Below are positions 50,856 to 62,344 of a stretch of 64,000 nucleotides of DNA, one piece after another (positions within the stretch are counted from its first letter, which is position 1; each line of letters begins with the position of its first letter). The stretch is taken from assembly GCA_024349245.1 (NCBI GenBank), contig JALDNG010000021.1, positions 2,371,001 to 2,435,000 of the forward strand. Reading direction: 5' to 3'. Below the pieces are notes generated by a model. The model was not told where the DNA came from. It saw only the letters and a list, made by a program, of their open reading frames with translations, and searched no databases. Made by a program: the position numbers and the translations under genes. The DNA comes from Neodontobutis hainanensis (Eukaryota; Chordata; Actinopteri; Gobiiformes; Odontobutidae).

Positions 50856-51529
50856 GTTTTAACCACAACATTCCCACTTTTGTTATTCCACTGGTCCAGT
50901 CCTGTAATGGTGCCATATACTTGGACCCATGTGAATTTTTTACTAATCCTCTTCATACTGTCTTTCACTGACACTGACTGGATGTTTGTCTTTTTCATGT
51001 TATGTCCTCTTTGTTTGCCATCAATCTGCTAAAGAAAATCTGCTGGCATTTTTTTCAAAGATATTTCACTGCTCTATTTTTGTTAACTCAATAGTAATGG
51101 TTTATGTGAAACTTAAAGAAAAGTGAATGTTTTCAAACATTAAAGTTACATCTAATAAAACTAAGGAGAGGCTTAGATACAAAAACACGCAAGTTTAGGA
51201 AAAGACACACTTTACGTCACACAGCAAACTTAGGTAATTGATATTTGACCCAGAACATGCAAACTACAACAGCATTGTGGCACAGAAATACAAACTACAA
51301 GCCATAATGAAACAGTTTAGAGAAGAACTGCACAAAGGGTTCACATTGGAGGCAACCAAAAGCTGCAAAAGCTGGTTGTCCTTGGCAAAAAAAAAAAAAA
51401 CAATATGCAGAATTTCTTATTTGCTACAGGTGCGTGATTCCTAGGAATTCACTAACATAAGTATCCATGTATTATAGTAAGAGGGTTATTCTACATCCAG
51501 CTGTAGACAACAATGTGAGTGTTTAAACT

Positions 51530-52626
51530 GACAAAGAGGTCTAAGTACAGACAAAGAGGTCTAACTACAGGCAAAGAGGTCTAACTACAGGCAAAGAGGT
51601 CTAACTACAGGCAAAGAGGTCTAACTACAGGCAAAGAGGTCTAACTACAGGCAAAGAGGTCTAACTACAGGCAAAGAGGTCTAACTACAGGCAAAGAGAC
51701 AGACAAAGAGGTCTAACTACAGACAAAGAGGTCTAACTACAGACAAAGAGGTCTAACTACAGGCAAAGAGGTCTAACTACAGGCAAAGAGACAGACAAAG
51801 AGGTCTAACTACAGACAAAGAGGTCTAACTACAGACAAAGAGGTCTAACTACAGGCAAAGAGGTCTAACTACAGACAAAGAGGTCTAACTACAGGCAAAG
51901 AGACAGACAAAGAGGTCTAACTACAGACAAAGAGGTCTAACTACAGGCAAAGAGACAGACAAAGAGGTCTAACTACAGACAAAGAGGTCTAACTACAGGC
52001 AAAGAGACAGACAAAGAGGTCTAACTACAGGCAAAGAGGTCTAACTACAGACAAAGAGGTCTAACTACAGGCAAAGAGACAGACAAAGAGGTCTAACTAC
52101 AGACAAAGAGGTCTAACTACAGGCAAAGAGACAGACAAAGAGGTCTAACTACAGACAAAGAGGTCTAACTACAGACAAAGAGGTCTAACTACAGACAAAG
52201 AGGTCTAACTACAGACAAAGAGGTCTAACTACAGGCAAAGAGACAGACAAAGAGGTCTAACTACAGACAAAGAGGTCTAACTACAGACAAAGAGGTCTAA
52301 CTACAGACAAAGGGGTCTAACTACAGACAAAGGGGTCTAACTACAGACAAAGAGGTCTAACTACAGACAAAGGGGTCTAACTACAGACAAAGAGGTCTAA
52401 CTACAGACAAAGGGGTCTAACTACAGACAAAGAGGTCTAACTACAGACAAAGGGGTCTAACTACAGACAAAGAGGTCTAACTACAGACAAAGGGGTCTAA
52501 CTACAGACAAAGGGGTCTAACTACAGACAAAGGGGTCTAACTACAGACAAAGAGGTCTAACTACAGACAAAGGGGTCTAACTACAGACAAAGGGGTCTAA
52601 CTACAGACAAAGGGGTCTAACTACAG
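51530..52626. repeat. 20-bp minisatellite with interspersed 12-bp truncated units (ERRFI1 intron 1)
   Basis: About 50 copies of GACAAAGAGGTCTAACTACA plus eight copies of a 12-bp unit (ACAGGCAAAGAG) lacking GTCTAACT. Variants are clustered: AGGC copies in the first 150 bp, composite copies in the middle, and alternating AGAGG/AGGGG copies in the last 330 bp. Confidence 0.97.
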
Positions 52627-52637
52627 TACATGTGTAC

Positions 52638-52680
52638 ATGAATGAATGAATGAATGAATGAATGAATGAATGAATGAATT
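52638..52680. repeat. (TGAA)n microsatellite
   Basis: About ten TGAA units lie 12 bp beyond the end of the 20-bp minisatellite. Confidence 0.9.
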
Positions 52681-54218
52681 ATATTTGACATGCATATTCT
52701 CGTAAAGGTATGGCCTTCTCTGTGAGGACAGGGCGTCAGTAACAGCAAAGAGGAAAAACAATGCTACCCTTTGTGTCTACTACCCTTTTTTTTAACAGTT
52801 TAATAGTAGATTTATGACATTCAAGCACATGAGAGACAATAACAGAGACAGTGTGTTAGTCAAAGCAAAGTTAACAAGTACGTTTTATGTCTACAACAAT
52901 AGGGAAGGCCTGGATATATCTGCAATCAGAAGCAAATGTAGTTTTGGATGTGCAGTGGGGAGTGAGGGATGAGCCCAGGTTAAAGTCAGGTGTGAGCGGA
53001 GTGAGTCAAACTGGACACTTGTGATTGGTTAAAGAGAAAAGATATGGAAAGGGCAATATCTGGAGCTGTACCAGTGGGAACTAACTCAGTTTCAAACGCT
53101 ATATGTGCTTGTGTGCACATTACTCCAGTTAGTTTATCAGAATATGGCCTGGATGAGGTTCAGAAGAGTAACTGCGGTGAGAAAAAAAACGTAATAATTT
53201 ATGTTTACAGAAGGAGTATGTAACTGTTCAGAAACTGTTCACCTTTCAGCAAATACCTTCAATATTTATGTTGTAAATGTGAGTTTCTGGACATTCACTT
53301 TTAAAAGATTTATCACTCAGATATATACTTGATTGATTCCTAAATGAGTTTGACCACACAGTCCCTCAGTCCATTGACATTAAGACCAAACCCATAAAAC
53401 AACTTCAAAGATGCTACTATATGTAATATGTATATATGTATATGTTTTTCATATTGTGCAGCAATGTCCGGAAGATTTTACAAAATCAGCAAACTAGCCT
53501 GTATTTTAGGAAGTCCTATGCTACTTTCACAATCTCTTCAATAAATAAAAGAGAAACATACAGAAAAATAAACCTGGTGTAAACTATTCAGGAATAGTTA
53601 GGCTCTTAATTTAAATTTTTCTGAGCATGTAGACTTTTAATTTTAAATGTATTGGTAAACATTTACTAGATAGCTATAAAAATAATGTTTCTAATGTTAT
53701 TATATTTTGTGTAAGACTCTCAAATATAGTGTTTATAGTTTTAATGTCACCAATATTTAAAAATTGTCATAAAAATTAGAAAAAGGGCCTTATTTTTTAC
53801 AGTTCAAGCACAATGACACACAGTGACCTAAGCACAGGTGTGAAGGGGCGGGCCTTACAAATCACCTGTTGGGGCTAAATGTATTCAGCCCAGAGACTTT
53901 TAACTGTGAACTCTGCTGTACTTCTAAGAGAAAGTGGAGAAGAAGTGACAAGAGACTTAAGTACATTCACTTTACCATAAAAGAATCAGAAATGTTTCCA
54001 GTCTCCGAACATTATTAGTCTTTTAGTCGAGAGATAAAACACTGCACTAAACACATCTCCTGTAGATAATTCTGATCGTGTTTGTGTGAAAAAGAACTAG
54101 CCCCTGCTCCTGAAGCTTTATCCTGAGGGTAGAGCACTGCATAGTGTCCATTTAAGGGTTTAATAAAAACTGTTTAGACTTAGTTAAACCAAAATAATAG
54201 ACTTTAAATCTATCCAAT

Positions 54219-54256
54219 ATGTCTGTGAAGGTTCTCAGTCATCCAGGTCATCTTGA
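54219..54256 (+). repeat. Second copy of the GAGGTTCTCAGTCATCCAGG-type word
   Basis: Nearly identical to 34561-34598 and in the same orientation. Family unknown. Confidence 0.4.
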
Positions 54257-55106
54257 AGAAAAGGTCGTATAAGTGCTTTAACCTTTTATTCAATTATCCA
54301 ATATGTAATAAAGAGCAGTGTCGACAGGATTAAAAAATCAAATGTTCATCTATGACACAAAGAGACTTGTATTATAAACTAAAAGAATGTTAGTTGTAGT
54401 TTGCTTTGCTCATTAAACAATAACTGGACACAATCTGTGCATTATTTTTAAACTACCATCCTCCAAAAACCTAATAGAAATTCCATTTTTGTCACAAGGC
54501 AGTTTAAATTCATTTATGTTAGCCTTTTTGATAACATTTCAGACAGGAAATCCGTGTTGTAAACATGAGATAACGCTATCAAATGGGATTCAATGTTGTG
54601 GATTAAATCAAGAGCAAGAGGATCTCGACAGTTATCTAACGTTACAGCAGTGTAGACGTCCATTTACGCGCAATACTGAGCCTAAAACCCCATCACTTTT
54701 ACCAGTAAACTGTATTTAGAGGTCACTCTGTTACGGTGTAGGTGTTATGACGACAGTATATTGTAGAGTTCTTATAAATTGTTCTTCAGCGCCCACTTGC
54801 GGCGTAGAACGCACTGAAGTGGACCATTACCACCGGCTCGAAAAGATTTCAGGAGACATACAGCGGGTTTAAAATGTTTGACCAGCCAAAAAACAGCCGT
54901 CACAGATTACCCCAAAAGCCTTTACGCACTGTTTAGTTTATTGTTTTCTTTATAAAACGTAGTTAACCCAGGTTAAATGTTGGCAAAGGCGCCGCAAAAC
55001 TGTGTAATCGGAAAAAGTCTTCAGCGCGTAACGATGCCCCATTCGAGTCCAAATCTGTTCAATTACTGTTTCTGCTCATCATTTTGTTAAAACAAAAGGG
55101 TCTTAC

Positions 55107-55292
55107 CTTGAGTATAGAAGCTGTAAACTCCCATTATTCCGATTCAACGTTTTAGTTTTAAATGTTTCTCCAAAGTTTCCACCGGTTTAGTTAAATTTTC
55201 GCCTTTTACGCAGCGAGTCTCCAGGTTTAACAGTGATCCATGTGCATCCTCTCTGCTCTGACAACAGCAGAGGGCGGTCAGACGTGGTTTGT
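55107..55292 (-). other. errfi1: ERRFI1 non-coding exon 1 (5' UTR), 5' end approximate
   Basis: A consensus donor (CTCAAG|GTAAGA) sits at 55106/55107 on the minus strand. A TATA box upstream predicts a start near 55292. Assignment to ERRFI1 rests on strand, order and the known vertebrate layout of a short leader exon followed by a long intron; there is no transcript evidence. It contains an ATG frame of six codons and a second one that continues into exon 2. Confidence 0.55.
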
Positions 55293-55297
55293 CACAG

Positions 55298-55326
55298 TGA
55301 CGTGGGTTTCCTCATGTCCTTTTATA
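55298..55326 (-). promoter_or_regulatory. ERRFI1 core promoter: TATA box and CRE-like site
   Basis: On the minus strand TATAAAAG occupies 55326-55319, in a CGTTTATAAAAGGAC context. ACGTCA (CRE half-site type) is at 55303-55298. ERRFI1 is known as an immediate-early, mitogen- and stress-inducible gene, and a TATA/CRE promoter fits that. A CTCF-like ACAGCAGAGGGCGG (13 of 14) lies at 55264-55277. Confidence 0.55.
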
Positions 55327-56326
55327 AACGTGTCCAGCTGCGCCCCACACTTTCAACCCCGCCCAATTTCTCCTGAAAAGGGAAAATACCTCCGAAACGA
55401 GAAAACTTAGGAGGAAAAGTGCTGTTCACAGGAAAAAAATGTTAAGTAATATATATGGAAGCGGAAAGGGGAGTAGTGCATTTTCTACATATTTCCAAAC
55501 AAAAACAATGGTGGATGACTAACACTTAAAATCAATAACAAAATGTAGTTCTTTAGTTTAGTTGTTCCTGTTGAATGTTCCATAATTGAGAATATACATG
55601 TCTCAAAGGGCATGTTTTATCTTGTTTAATGTTGTTGCTTTAAATTATTTAGCACCATATTAGTGATTTATTTTCTTTTTCAACAAAACTGATAAAAGAT
55701 GATGGTTGCTGCTGTTCCTCTGAGTCGGGGTCAGGCCATGACTGATGTTGACAGAGACATGTTAGAAAACAGGATTGGACAGGTTTAATTAAAACAAATA
55801 AAAAAGTCATCTGATATCAAGCCAAGTCATTTTAAGCATCAACTATTATAATGTTATTATTGTTTCATCACATATATTTATTCTCAGCACTTGCTCATCA
55901 GCTTTTCTCCTCTGATAGCATCCTCAGAGACTGAACTGTAAAACTCCTGTGAAACTCCAATTTCAATTACTTTTATATAAATATAATATATAAAAGAATA
56001 TGTCTGGTCTCTGTGACTGTCACTCATGTCTCAGATCCACTCACTCTCATCTTGTCTTGTCATAACATAACAACATAATAGTGAGAGTGATCTATATTGA
56101 ACACTATTACATATAAATCAATGAACTTCCTCACTTCCATATTAAGAAATAAAGTAGCTTAGCAATTACTTAAAGCAGTTACATGGAACAAGTTGACATA
56201 ACATTTTAATTAAAACTAAAGTTTATTTCTTAGAGTGTAGACAGGTTATATTTATGAACGAATTCTAATAAAATAAAAAGCAGCAAATGAAGAATGAAGA
56301 CTTACTTTTTTAATGCGGCCCTGCAG

Positions 56327-56351
56327 TATATATATATATATATATATATAT
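56327..56351. repeat. (TA)n microsatellite
   Basis: About 12 TA units in the intergenic region. Confidence 0.85.
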
Positions 56352-56467
56352 GACGATTTGTCAGACATTAAAGCCAGACAGGCTAAATTTTTTACAGACA
56401 ACTTGGAGCACACAGCTCAAAACAACAACAGACTCTAAATTATGAGGAAATCCTGCGGCTGCCTTCT

Positions 56468-56690
56468 AGAATAATAATAATGGATTAGATTTATATTGCA
56501 CTTTTCTCCCAAGGGACCAAGGGACTCGAAACGCTTACAGGCTGTCCATTATTCATTCACTCCACAGTCACACACTGGTGGTGGTATGCTACATCTGTCC
56601 TGGTGCTGACTGACGGAAACGTGGCAGCCATTTTGTGCCTACGTCCTCTACCACCAAACATTCTCACACATTTATCCATCTGTCCTACAT
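56468..56690 (+). repeat. Interspersed teleost repeat beginning AATAATAATGGATTAGATTT
   Basis: The run GGATTAGATTTATATTGCAC, CACACTGGTGGTGGTATGCT and GACTGACGGAAACGTGGCAG is a familiar dispersed sequence in fish genomes. The class (SINE or DNA element) is uncertain. Confidence 0.5.
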
Positions 56691-58129
56691 CTACAGTAAG
56701 TTCATTCAGGGAGCTACTGTCAGAAGATACCAGTGTCTCTGAGCGTGGACAGTGTGGTCAACAGCAGCTGAAGCCTGTTTGCTGGGACTCCTGATTCAAA
56801 AACAGTACATTTTCTTTCCATGACAAGCAGGCAGACCATAATGACAAAATGGGTGTGGGATGAACGACCATTGCTTCAATTATAGAAATCTTTAATGTAA
56901 GAAACTATCGCTCTGGAAAGACTAAGGTATTGCATTAATTGTAAGTATCATTTGTTTAAAATGTTTGTTTAAAAAAAAGTTTGACAACATACTGAAGCGT
57001 CAGGGTAAAATAGGGTTAAAATATTTTTTCCATGTTATATGTTTAATCTACTGTTTCTTTCTTTTTTTTTCCAAAATAAAGGATTCCATTTATTTGTTTA
57101 TTCATTCATTTATTTATTTATTTGTTTATTTATGTGGATCACTTTTTCTGAAAGCTTGTGCAATCAACTAAAATGTTACTTTACATCAACAACAACATTT
57201 CAATCATCACAGTGGGTAAAAAATAAAATGTATATTTATATATAAAATCTGTTTTCAGTTTGAATGACTTTGTAACTTTTTCTAAAATTCCTTCAACACT
57301 CTTTATTTTAGGAGTTCAGCTTTCTGGTCCCTGTGAGCTGTTTCAACTTTTTTTTTTTTCTTTTTTTTTCTCCAAATTAATGAATAAATTTTTCCGAAAG
57401 AGCTAAAAATAGTACAGCTTGTGTCAAGACACAATGGTAATACTGAGCGTTATAAAGGTTTTAATGTTTATTGGCATAAACTGCTCATTTTGTGAAAATC
57501 CAAACCTGGACAAAATGTCATTGCATTTGCCCTGTTAAATGAATCTCTGGGACGTTGCCCTTCGTAAGTCGGTAAACAGAACATTGTGACCTGAGTGGGA
57601 GCCGGAGACTGTGTGGGTGGCTCTTGGCGTGACTGCTGCTGGTACATAAGGGTTCACTGTGTGTGTGTTTGTATTCACCCACAGCAGGAACAATACACAC
57701 GGCCTTTTACCAGAAAACAACACGGAACTGATCGCGGCCTGATGAAAACCACAAACTCTGCCTCCGGATCAGCAAAGAATCTGCGCTCTGTGGTGGAGGA
57801 CAGACACCAGCAGAAGACAAAAGACTTCAAAGACTATACAGAGTTGAAAAATACACCAAACAGGGCCTTATTTCTTATGTCTAATTGTTCTTTTCCAGTA
57901 AATAGAGCGTTTACAGCTTGTTCAATGAGCTTCACATTGCCACAAAACAAACACATTAATGTCCTTGACTTCTCTGCAATAACCCAACGTCCCGCTAATG
58001 TCAGTGTAGTTTGTTTAAAGGAACATTTATTGAGAAAACAAGCCATTTGTTCCATTTCCGGTTGAGCAAGAAAACCATAGGTTTGGTCACTCGAGGATCC
58101 GTTTCATTGTTTTGCTTGACAACTGCTTT

Positions 58130-58650
58130 GATCCTTTTTCAGTAAGGATTCAAGTCCCATCACAGACCGAGACTGCACTCATCAAAGTCACAAATGTGAC
58201 CAGTCACAAAGTTTAGAGGAATGGATAGGTATCTCTGGAACTACACTTAAATACTTCCAGTTGTATCTTGAAGACAGGAAGTAGTTTGTTTCGGTTGGTA
58301 ACTGTGTATCAGACCAAATGGCCCTGACATGTGGGGTTCCACAGGGGTCTATCTTGGGACCTCTATTATTCAATCCCTTCCTTTAGGTCAGTTAATACGC
58401 AGCTGTAACGTATCATACTATAATTATGCAGATGACACTCAGATTTACGTTTAACTCTATATGGACAAGCTTATTCAGAACGCTGCTGCTCGGGTTCTAA
58501 CCAAAACCAGGAAGTACAACCACATTAGGCCAGTTTAAAAATCTCTGCACTGGCTTCCTGTTGCTCAGAGAATAGACTTTAAAACAGCACTGCTGGTTTA
58601 CAAGTCTCTTAATGGTTTAGCACCTGGGACAGTTTTTCTGCTTGAGCCCA
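58130..58650 (+). mobile_element. Decayed L2/CR1-type LINE reverse-transcriptase fragment
   Basis: Broken frames show EEWIGISGTTLKYFQLYLED, then the reverse-transcriptase motif LTCGVPQGSILGPLLF, then a frame-shifted YADDTQIYV (the catalytic YADD box). After an internal deletion comes the C-terminal LIQNAAARVLTKTRKYNHIR and SLHWLPVAQRIDFKTALLVY. Stops and frameshifts make it non-functional. Confidence 0.8.
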
Positions 58651-58756
58651 GGTGAAGCAGTGTTTATGTTTCTCAAGTGTAATTTTGAGGTATAATCACC
58701 TCAAAATAATACTTGTCTAAAACAGACTTTTAAAGATCCCAGTGGAGAGGACAAAC

Positions 58757-59090
58757 TGAGCACTGGCGGCAGTGGTAGAGCGGCCGTCCTTCAACCGGAA
58801 GGTAGTAGGTTCGATTCCCGCTCTCCCCACAGATCATACTGTCGTTGGGCAAGACACTTAACCCACCTTGCCCCCAGTGTCCGTAGCACTGGTGTATGAA
58901 TGTGTGTGACTGTGGAGGTGTGTTTGGTGGTGGTAGGAGAAGGTTGAGCGCCGTTTGTGGCAGCCCCCCTCTCTGTCTGCCCCAGGAGTGGATGTGTGTG
59001 AATGTGGTGAGTGAAAGCACAATGTAAAGCGCTTTGGGTGCCCAAGAAGGAAAGCGCTATATAAATGCATGCCATTTACCATTTACATTT
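58757..59090 (+). repeat. tRNA-derived SINE-like element
   Basis: The head contains an A-box-like GGCAGTGGTAGAGCGG (about 58766) and a B box GGTTCGATTCC (58808-58818). The body has GGGCAAGACACTTAACCCACC and the end reads AAAGCGCTATATAAATGCAT. A 5'-truncated relative is at 8795-8987. It lies just downstream of the LINE relic. Confidence 0.7.
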
Positions 59091-59532
59091 ACCACTGCTG
59101 AGGGAGAAGCACTTTAATATTGATTTCATTAAGGTTTATGACATTTGTGAACTAAACTCAAATCCTCATTAAATAGATATGAAGACTATCTGCAGGGTTT
59201 GAGAGAGGAGTAAAGGAAGCCATTTTTGTTGGAGGGGGTCTGAGATACAGTCTGCTGTCCATTTACAAAAGTGTTTTGAAACTAAAATCAAAACTCTCCA
59301 TAAGGACATTATCCCCGGGAGGGAGCCAGAAGAGCATAATGACTCCCAACACTCACACCGCCCAGTCATCTCTTAATGAAAGGGAAACCAGACTTCACCT
59401 AGTTTCCAGCTCCACCCCTCCCACTGAAGGATATATGACTCAACGCTCTTATCAGTTGAATATGAGTTGGATGTCTCTTGGATGAGGGACAAAACGCCTT
59501 CAAACCTACGTCCATATATCCTCTAATAAACC

Positions 59533-59556
59533 TTTTTTTTTTTTTTTTTTTTTTTT
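59533..59556. repeat. Poly-T tract, 24 bases
   Basis: An uninterrupted run of T followed by ACAG. It is probably a retroposon tail on the minus strand. Confidence 0.8.
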
Positions 59557-60589
59557 ACAGATGTGTCCTGAGAACCTGCCCAGACATATGGACAGAGCTT
59601 TAGTAGATGAGGATCTGAGTGACTGAGAGTTGTCACAGACAGACTTCCACACAACCCGAGAGAAGCATCTGGAGGACTTCCACAGACAGAGTTCACAAAG
59701 GGCAGCATTTTAGATGAAACCCTGGAGGTGATTAGATTAACCACAGTTTTATCTAATCACAGCAATGTCATGTTGATTAGTACCTCACTTTGTCATCAAA
59801 CCTAAAACTGTCAGTGTTTTTTTCCCCCTTTTCAGTAGATCCCAATAAATGTAGTTTGTAACAGACATTGACCAAATACAGAGTATTAACTGTCTCTAAT
59901 AAAATGTAACCAGCAGTAAAGAAGATAAACAAATGGAAGATTAGACTCATATTCAGGCTAAAAGTCACAAACAGTAGTTTTGAGTTAATCTTGATTAATC
60001 TTGACAGAAATCTGCTACTAAAGCTGCTTCTAGGCAGTTCCAACCTCAATGTGCAGAAGTCTTTGGCTCTGACCCTGTGCGAGGCTCAGAGCTGAGGGGG
60101 CTGTGTCCGGGTGGGCCAGTCTCCCACAGGACGAGGTCGAGTCATTTCCTGCACCGTCCCGCAGCTGTCAGGACCACCTCCCACAGCTGCAGCCCCCACA
60201 GCCCACGGGCCCGTGTCAGGGACATGATGGATCACTGCCACGAGAGAAGAGCCCTGCAAAACACAGATACAGCCACAGATACATTAAAGAACAGGCAGAG
60301 GTTTACAACTGGGGTAGTTCTGGTTTTAGCTTTTAGCTTTGGTCCAAGTTTAGAAATGGTTTGGGCAGGGCAAAGCAGTTTTATCTAAAGAACAAATGAC
60401 ATGGGCCAGGTGAATACAATAAAACATTTTACAAATATATATAGATATAAACAGGACAATGAGTAGATGTGTTTTTAGGAGTTCTTCAAATGAGCAGGTC
60501 TTTGGTGTAGATTTAAAATATAAATGTGCAATTTAAGGATCATTAGGCAACTGCTTTTGTCCTAATGTATTCCTCATGTCATTTCGGTC

Positions 60590-62160
60590 TTAGTGCTTGT
60601 CAGCCTTGTTTGTTGTCCTGGGTTTTTCTCTTTTAGCCCTAATTTTAAGGCCAGATAGTTTTAAAATTGGTTGGTCCAGCTTTAGACCTGTTTTTTCCTT
60701 GGATTAGTCCTTATGTTGTTTAGTCCTGGTGTAAGTTTAGTCTTGATTTAGCCATAGCTTAGACCTGGTTTTAGTTTTGGGGCTTTTAATGATATTTAAA
60801 TTTTAAACCTCACTCCTGGTTTCAGTTCTATAGCTGAACGGCTAATATATATCATATAAAATCATAACTAAAAGGCTTAATCACATTTATTCTGACTGGC
60901 ATTATGCTCTGGATGGGTTTAAATGTTAGCCACTGATAGACTCCACACTTCGCTCTGGCTGTTGGTCTTTACTTGATGAATATTTGCTTCATGTAAAAAA
61001 AGATATTGCAAAAACGATATTGCTGTTGTTGTACTTTAGTCCTATCTCCGTCTGTTTTAGGTGAACATGCTCTCAGACAAACCCAGACTTAACTGTACGA
61101 GCTGCTAACCCGCTCTTTGATGTGCAGACTGAGATAATCTAACTAAGAACCTTCACAAACATCTAAGAGACATTTCCGGAGCAGGTTCCAACTAGCTCCG
61201 AGGTACAGGGCCTTTTAATTTCAAGAACAGATTATGTTCAAACATACGATATATACCTGCCCTCTGTGCTCTCTATAAGTCACTTTAAGTAGGTGTTAAC
61301 ACATGTGTGCGCTGGTAAATGCATCTGTGTAGGTCTGTGCTGACAGTCGGACTCAGGGGCCGCTCTCATGGAGGAACCAGCTGTGTACAAACATGTAATA
61401 GTGATTAGACCGGCCTCGCCGTGTTTTCAGAGTCACGCTCAGATTGACTTATGTTTGACTTTCACATTCTTCACAAAATGAAAACTATCAGTCATTTTAA
61501 TCGGATTGGAGAGATGTGGTCTGAGCTTTTACCCAAGGAGACACACAAACACACGTGAATCGTATAGACAGTACTTAAATATACAACATTCTCGTATTAT
61601 TTCACATAATTGTATGTTCCAGATTAAATAGTTACAAGTGGTTTAAGTTTAAGTAGCCAACAGAGTGGATTAGTCTTGGCATGGTCCTGGTTTAGGCCTG
61701 ATGTTGTGCCAGGTATAGACCTAGTTTAGCTTGTGTTAAGTCCAACATTTGGCCCTAAAATACCCTATTTTCAAGACCAAATAATGTTCACATGCTTGAA
61801 AAGATAGATAAATACATATTGTCCTTGGTTTGGCTCTGATTTAATTGTATATTCCTCCTGATAAGTTGTGGCTTAGGCCTGGGTTAGTCAGAGTTGAGTC
61901 CTAAATTGGGACCTGTTTATTACAAGGTTCAGTTCTGACTTATCCTTGGTTCGTTCTCGGTCTTGTTGAGCGCCTGTTTAGTCCTGGCTTTGGTCAAAGG
62001 CTCAGTCCTTTAGCTCTCATTTAGATGTGGGTTTAATTCTGATTTAGTTATAATATCTTCTTGGTTTAATAATGGTTCAGCCCTGATTTGATCCAGTTTA
62101 ATGCTGGTTTTATCCTCAGTTTAGTCCCATGTTCAGTCCTGATTTAGGCCTTGTTAGGTT
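60590..62160. repeat. Scattered degenerate TTTAGTCCTGGTTTAG-type repeats
   Basis: Two zones (60590-60850 and 61660-62160) are full of variants of AGTCCTGGTTTAG and AGACCTGGTTTAG at irregular spacing. This suggests an old tandem array broken up by mutation. Confidence 0.5.
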
Positions 62161-62175
62161 AATTTACTCTTACTT

Positions 62176-62344
62176 ACTTTATTTTGGAGGCACTATGTCT
62201 CTCGGCCGGCCTAGGAACACCTTTGTACTCCCCGGAAGAGCTGGAGGAAGTGTCTGGGGAGCAGGAAGTCTGGGCGTCTCTGCTTACACTGCTGCCTCCA
62301 TGACCCGGCCCCAGATAAGTGGTTAAAGATGGATGGATGTTTTG
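62176..62344 (+). mobile_element. RTE/Rex3-like LINE 3' end with GATG-type tail
   Basis: It shares GAAGAGCTGGAGGAAGTGTC and the CTGCTGCC...GACC block with the copy at 25493-25640. It ends in AAAGATGGATGGATG, the short GATG tail I associate with Rex3. Confidence 0.55.

Larger units (their letters stand above)
46057..55106 (-). other. ERRFI1 intron 1 (about 9 kb)
   Basis: The stretch between the exon 2 acceptor and the proposed exon 1 donor shows no coding exon. It holds a MITE (50588-50855), the perfect hairpin (49705-49748), the 20-bp minisatellite (51530-52626) and a TGAA tetranucleotide tract. GC-richer blocks at about 47520-47850 and 48890-49200 have no coding signature I can defend; they could be enhancers, which is a guess. 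Confidence 0.5.
46036..55134 (-). other. Upstream ORF spanning ERRFI1 exons 1 and 2 (15 codons plus stop)
   Basis: The ATG at 55134-55132 opens M-G-V-Y-S-F-Y-T-Q. After the predicted splice (55107 to 46055) it continues D-A-Q-C-L-A and stops at 46036, before the ERRFI1 start. It may damp translation. It depends on exon 1 being correct. Confidence 0.4.

Noticed and set aside
51530..52626. CRISPR-like regular array
   Set aside because: The units are contiguous 20-bp copies with no unique spacers, and the context is an intron of a vertebrate gene. It is a minisatellite.
54780..54804. Further CTCF-like site on the minus strand (GCAAGTGGGCGC)
   Set aside because: Two mismatches within the core; too weak to list.
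57595..58065. 156-codon plus-strand frame
   Set aside because: No recognisable domain, Cys-rich low-complexity start, no splice or conservation support; it lies beside repeats.
58766..58835. Possible tRNA gene
   Set aside because: A and B boxes are present, but the sequence continues as a SINE body shared with another copy and I cannot fold a full cloverleaf with a proper acceptor stem.
59533..59640. Splice acceptor after a 24-T tract followed by an ATG frame
   Set aside because: The frame is short (about 21 codons), has no partner exons, and the T run is better explained as a retroposon tail.
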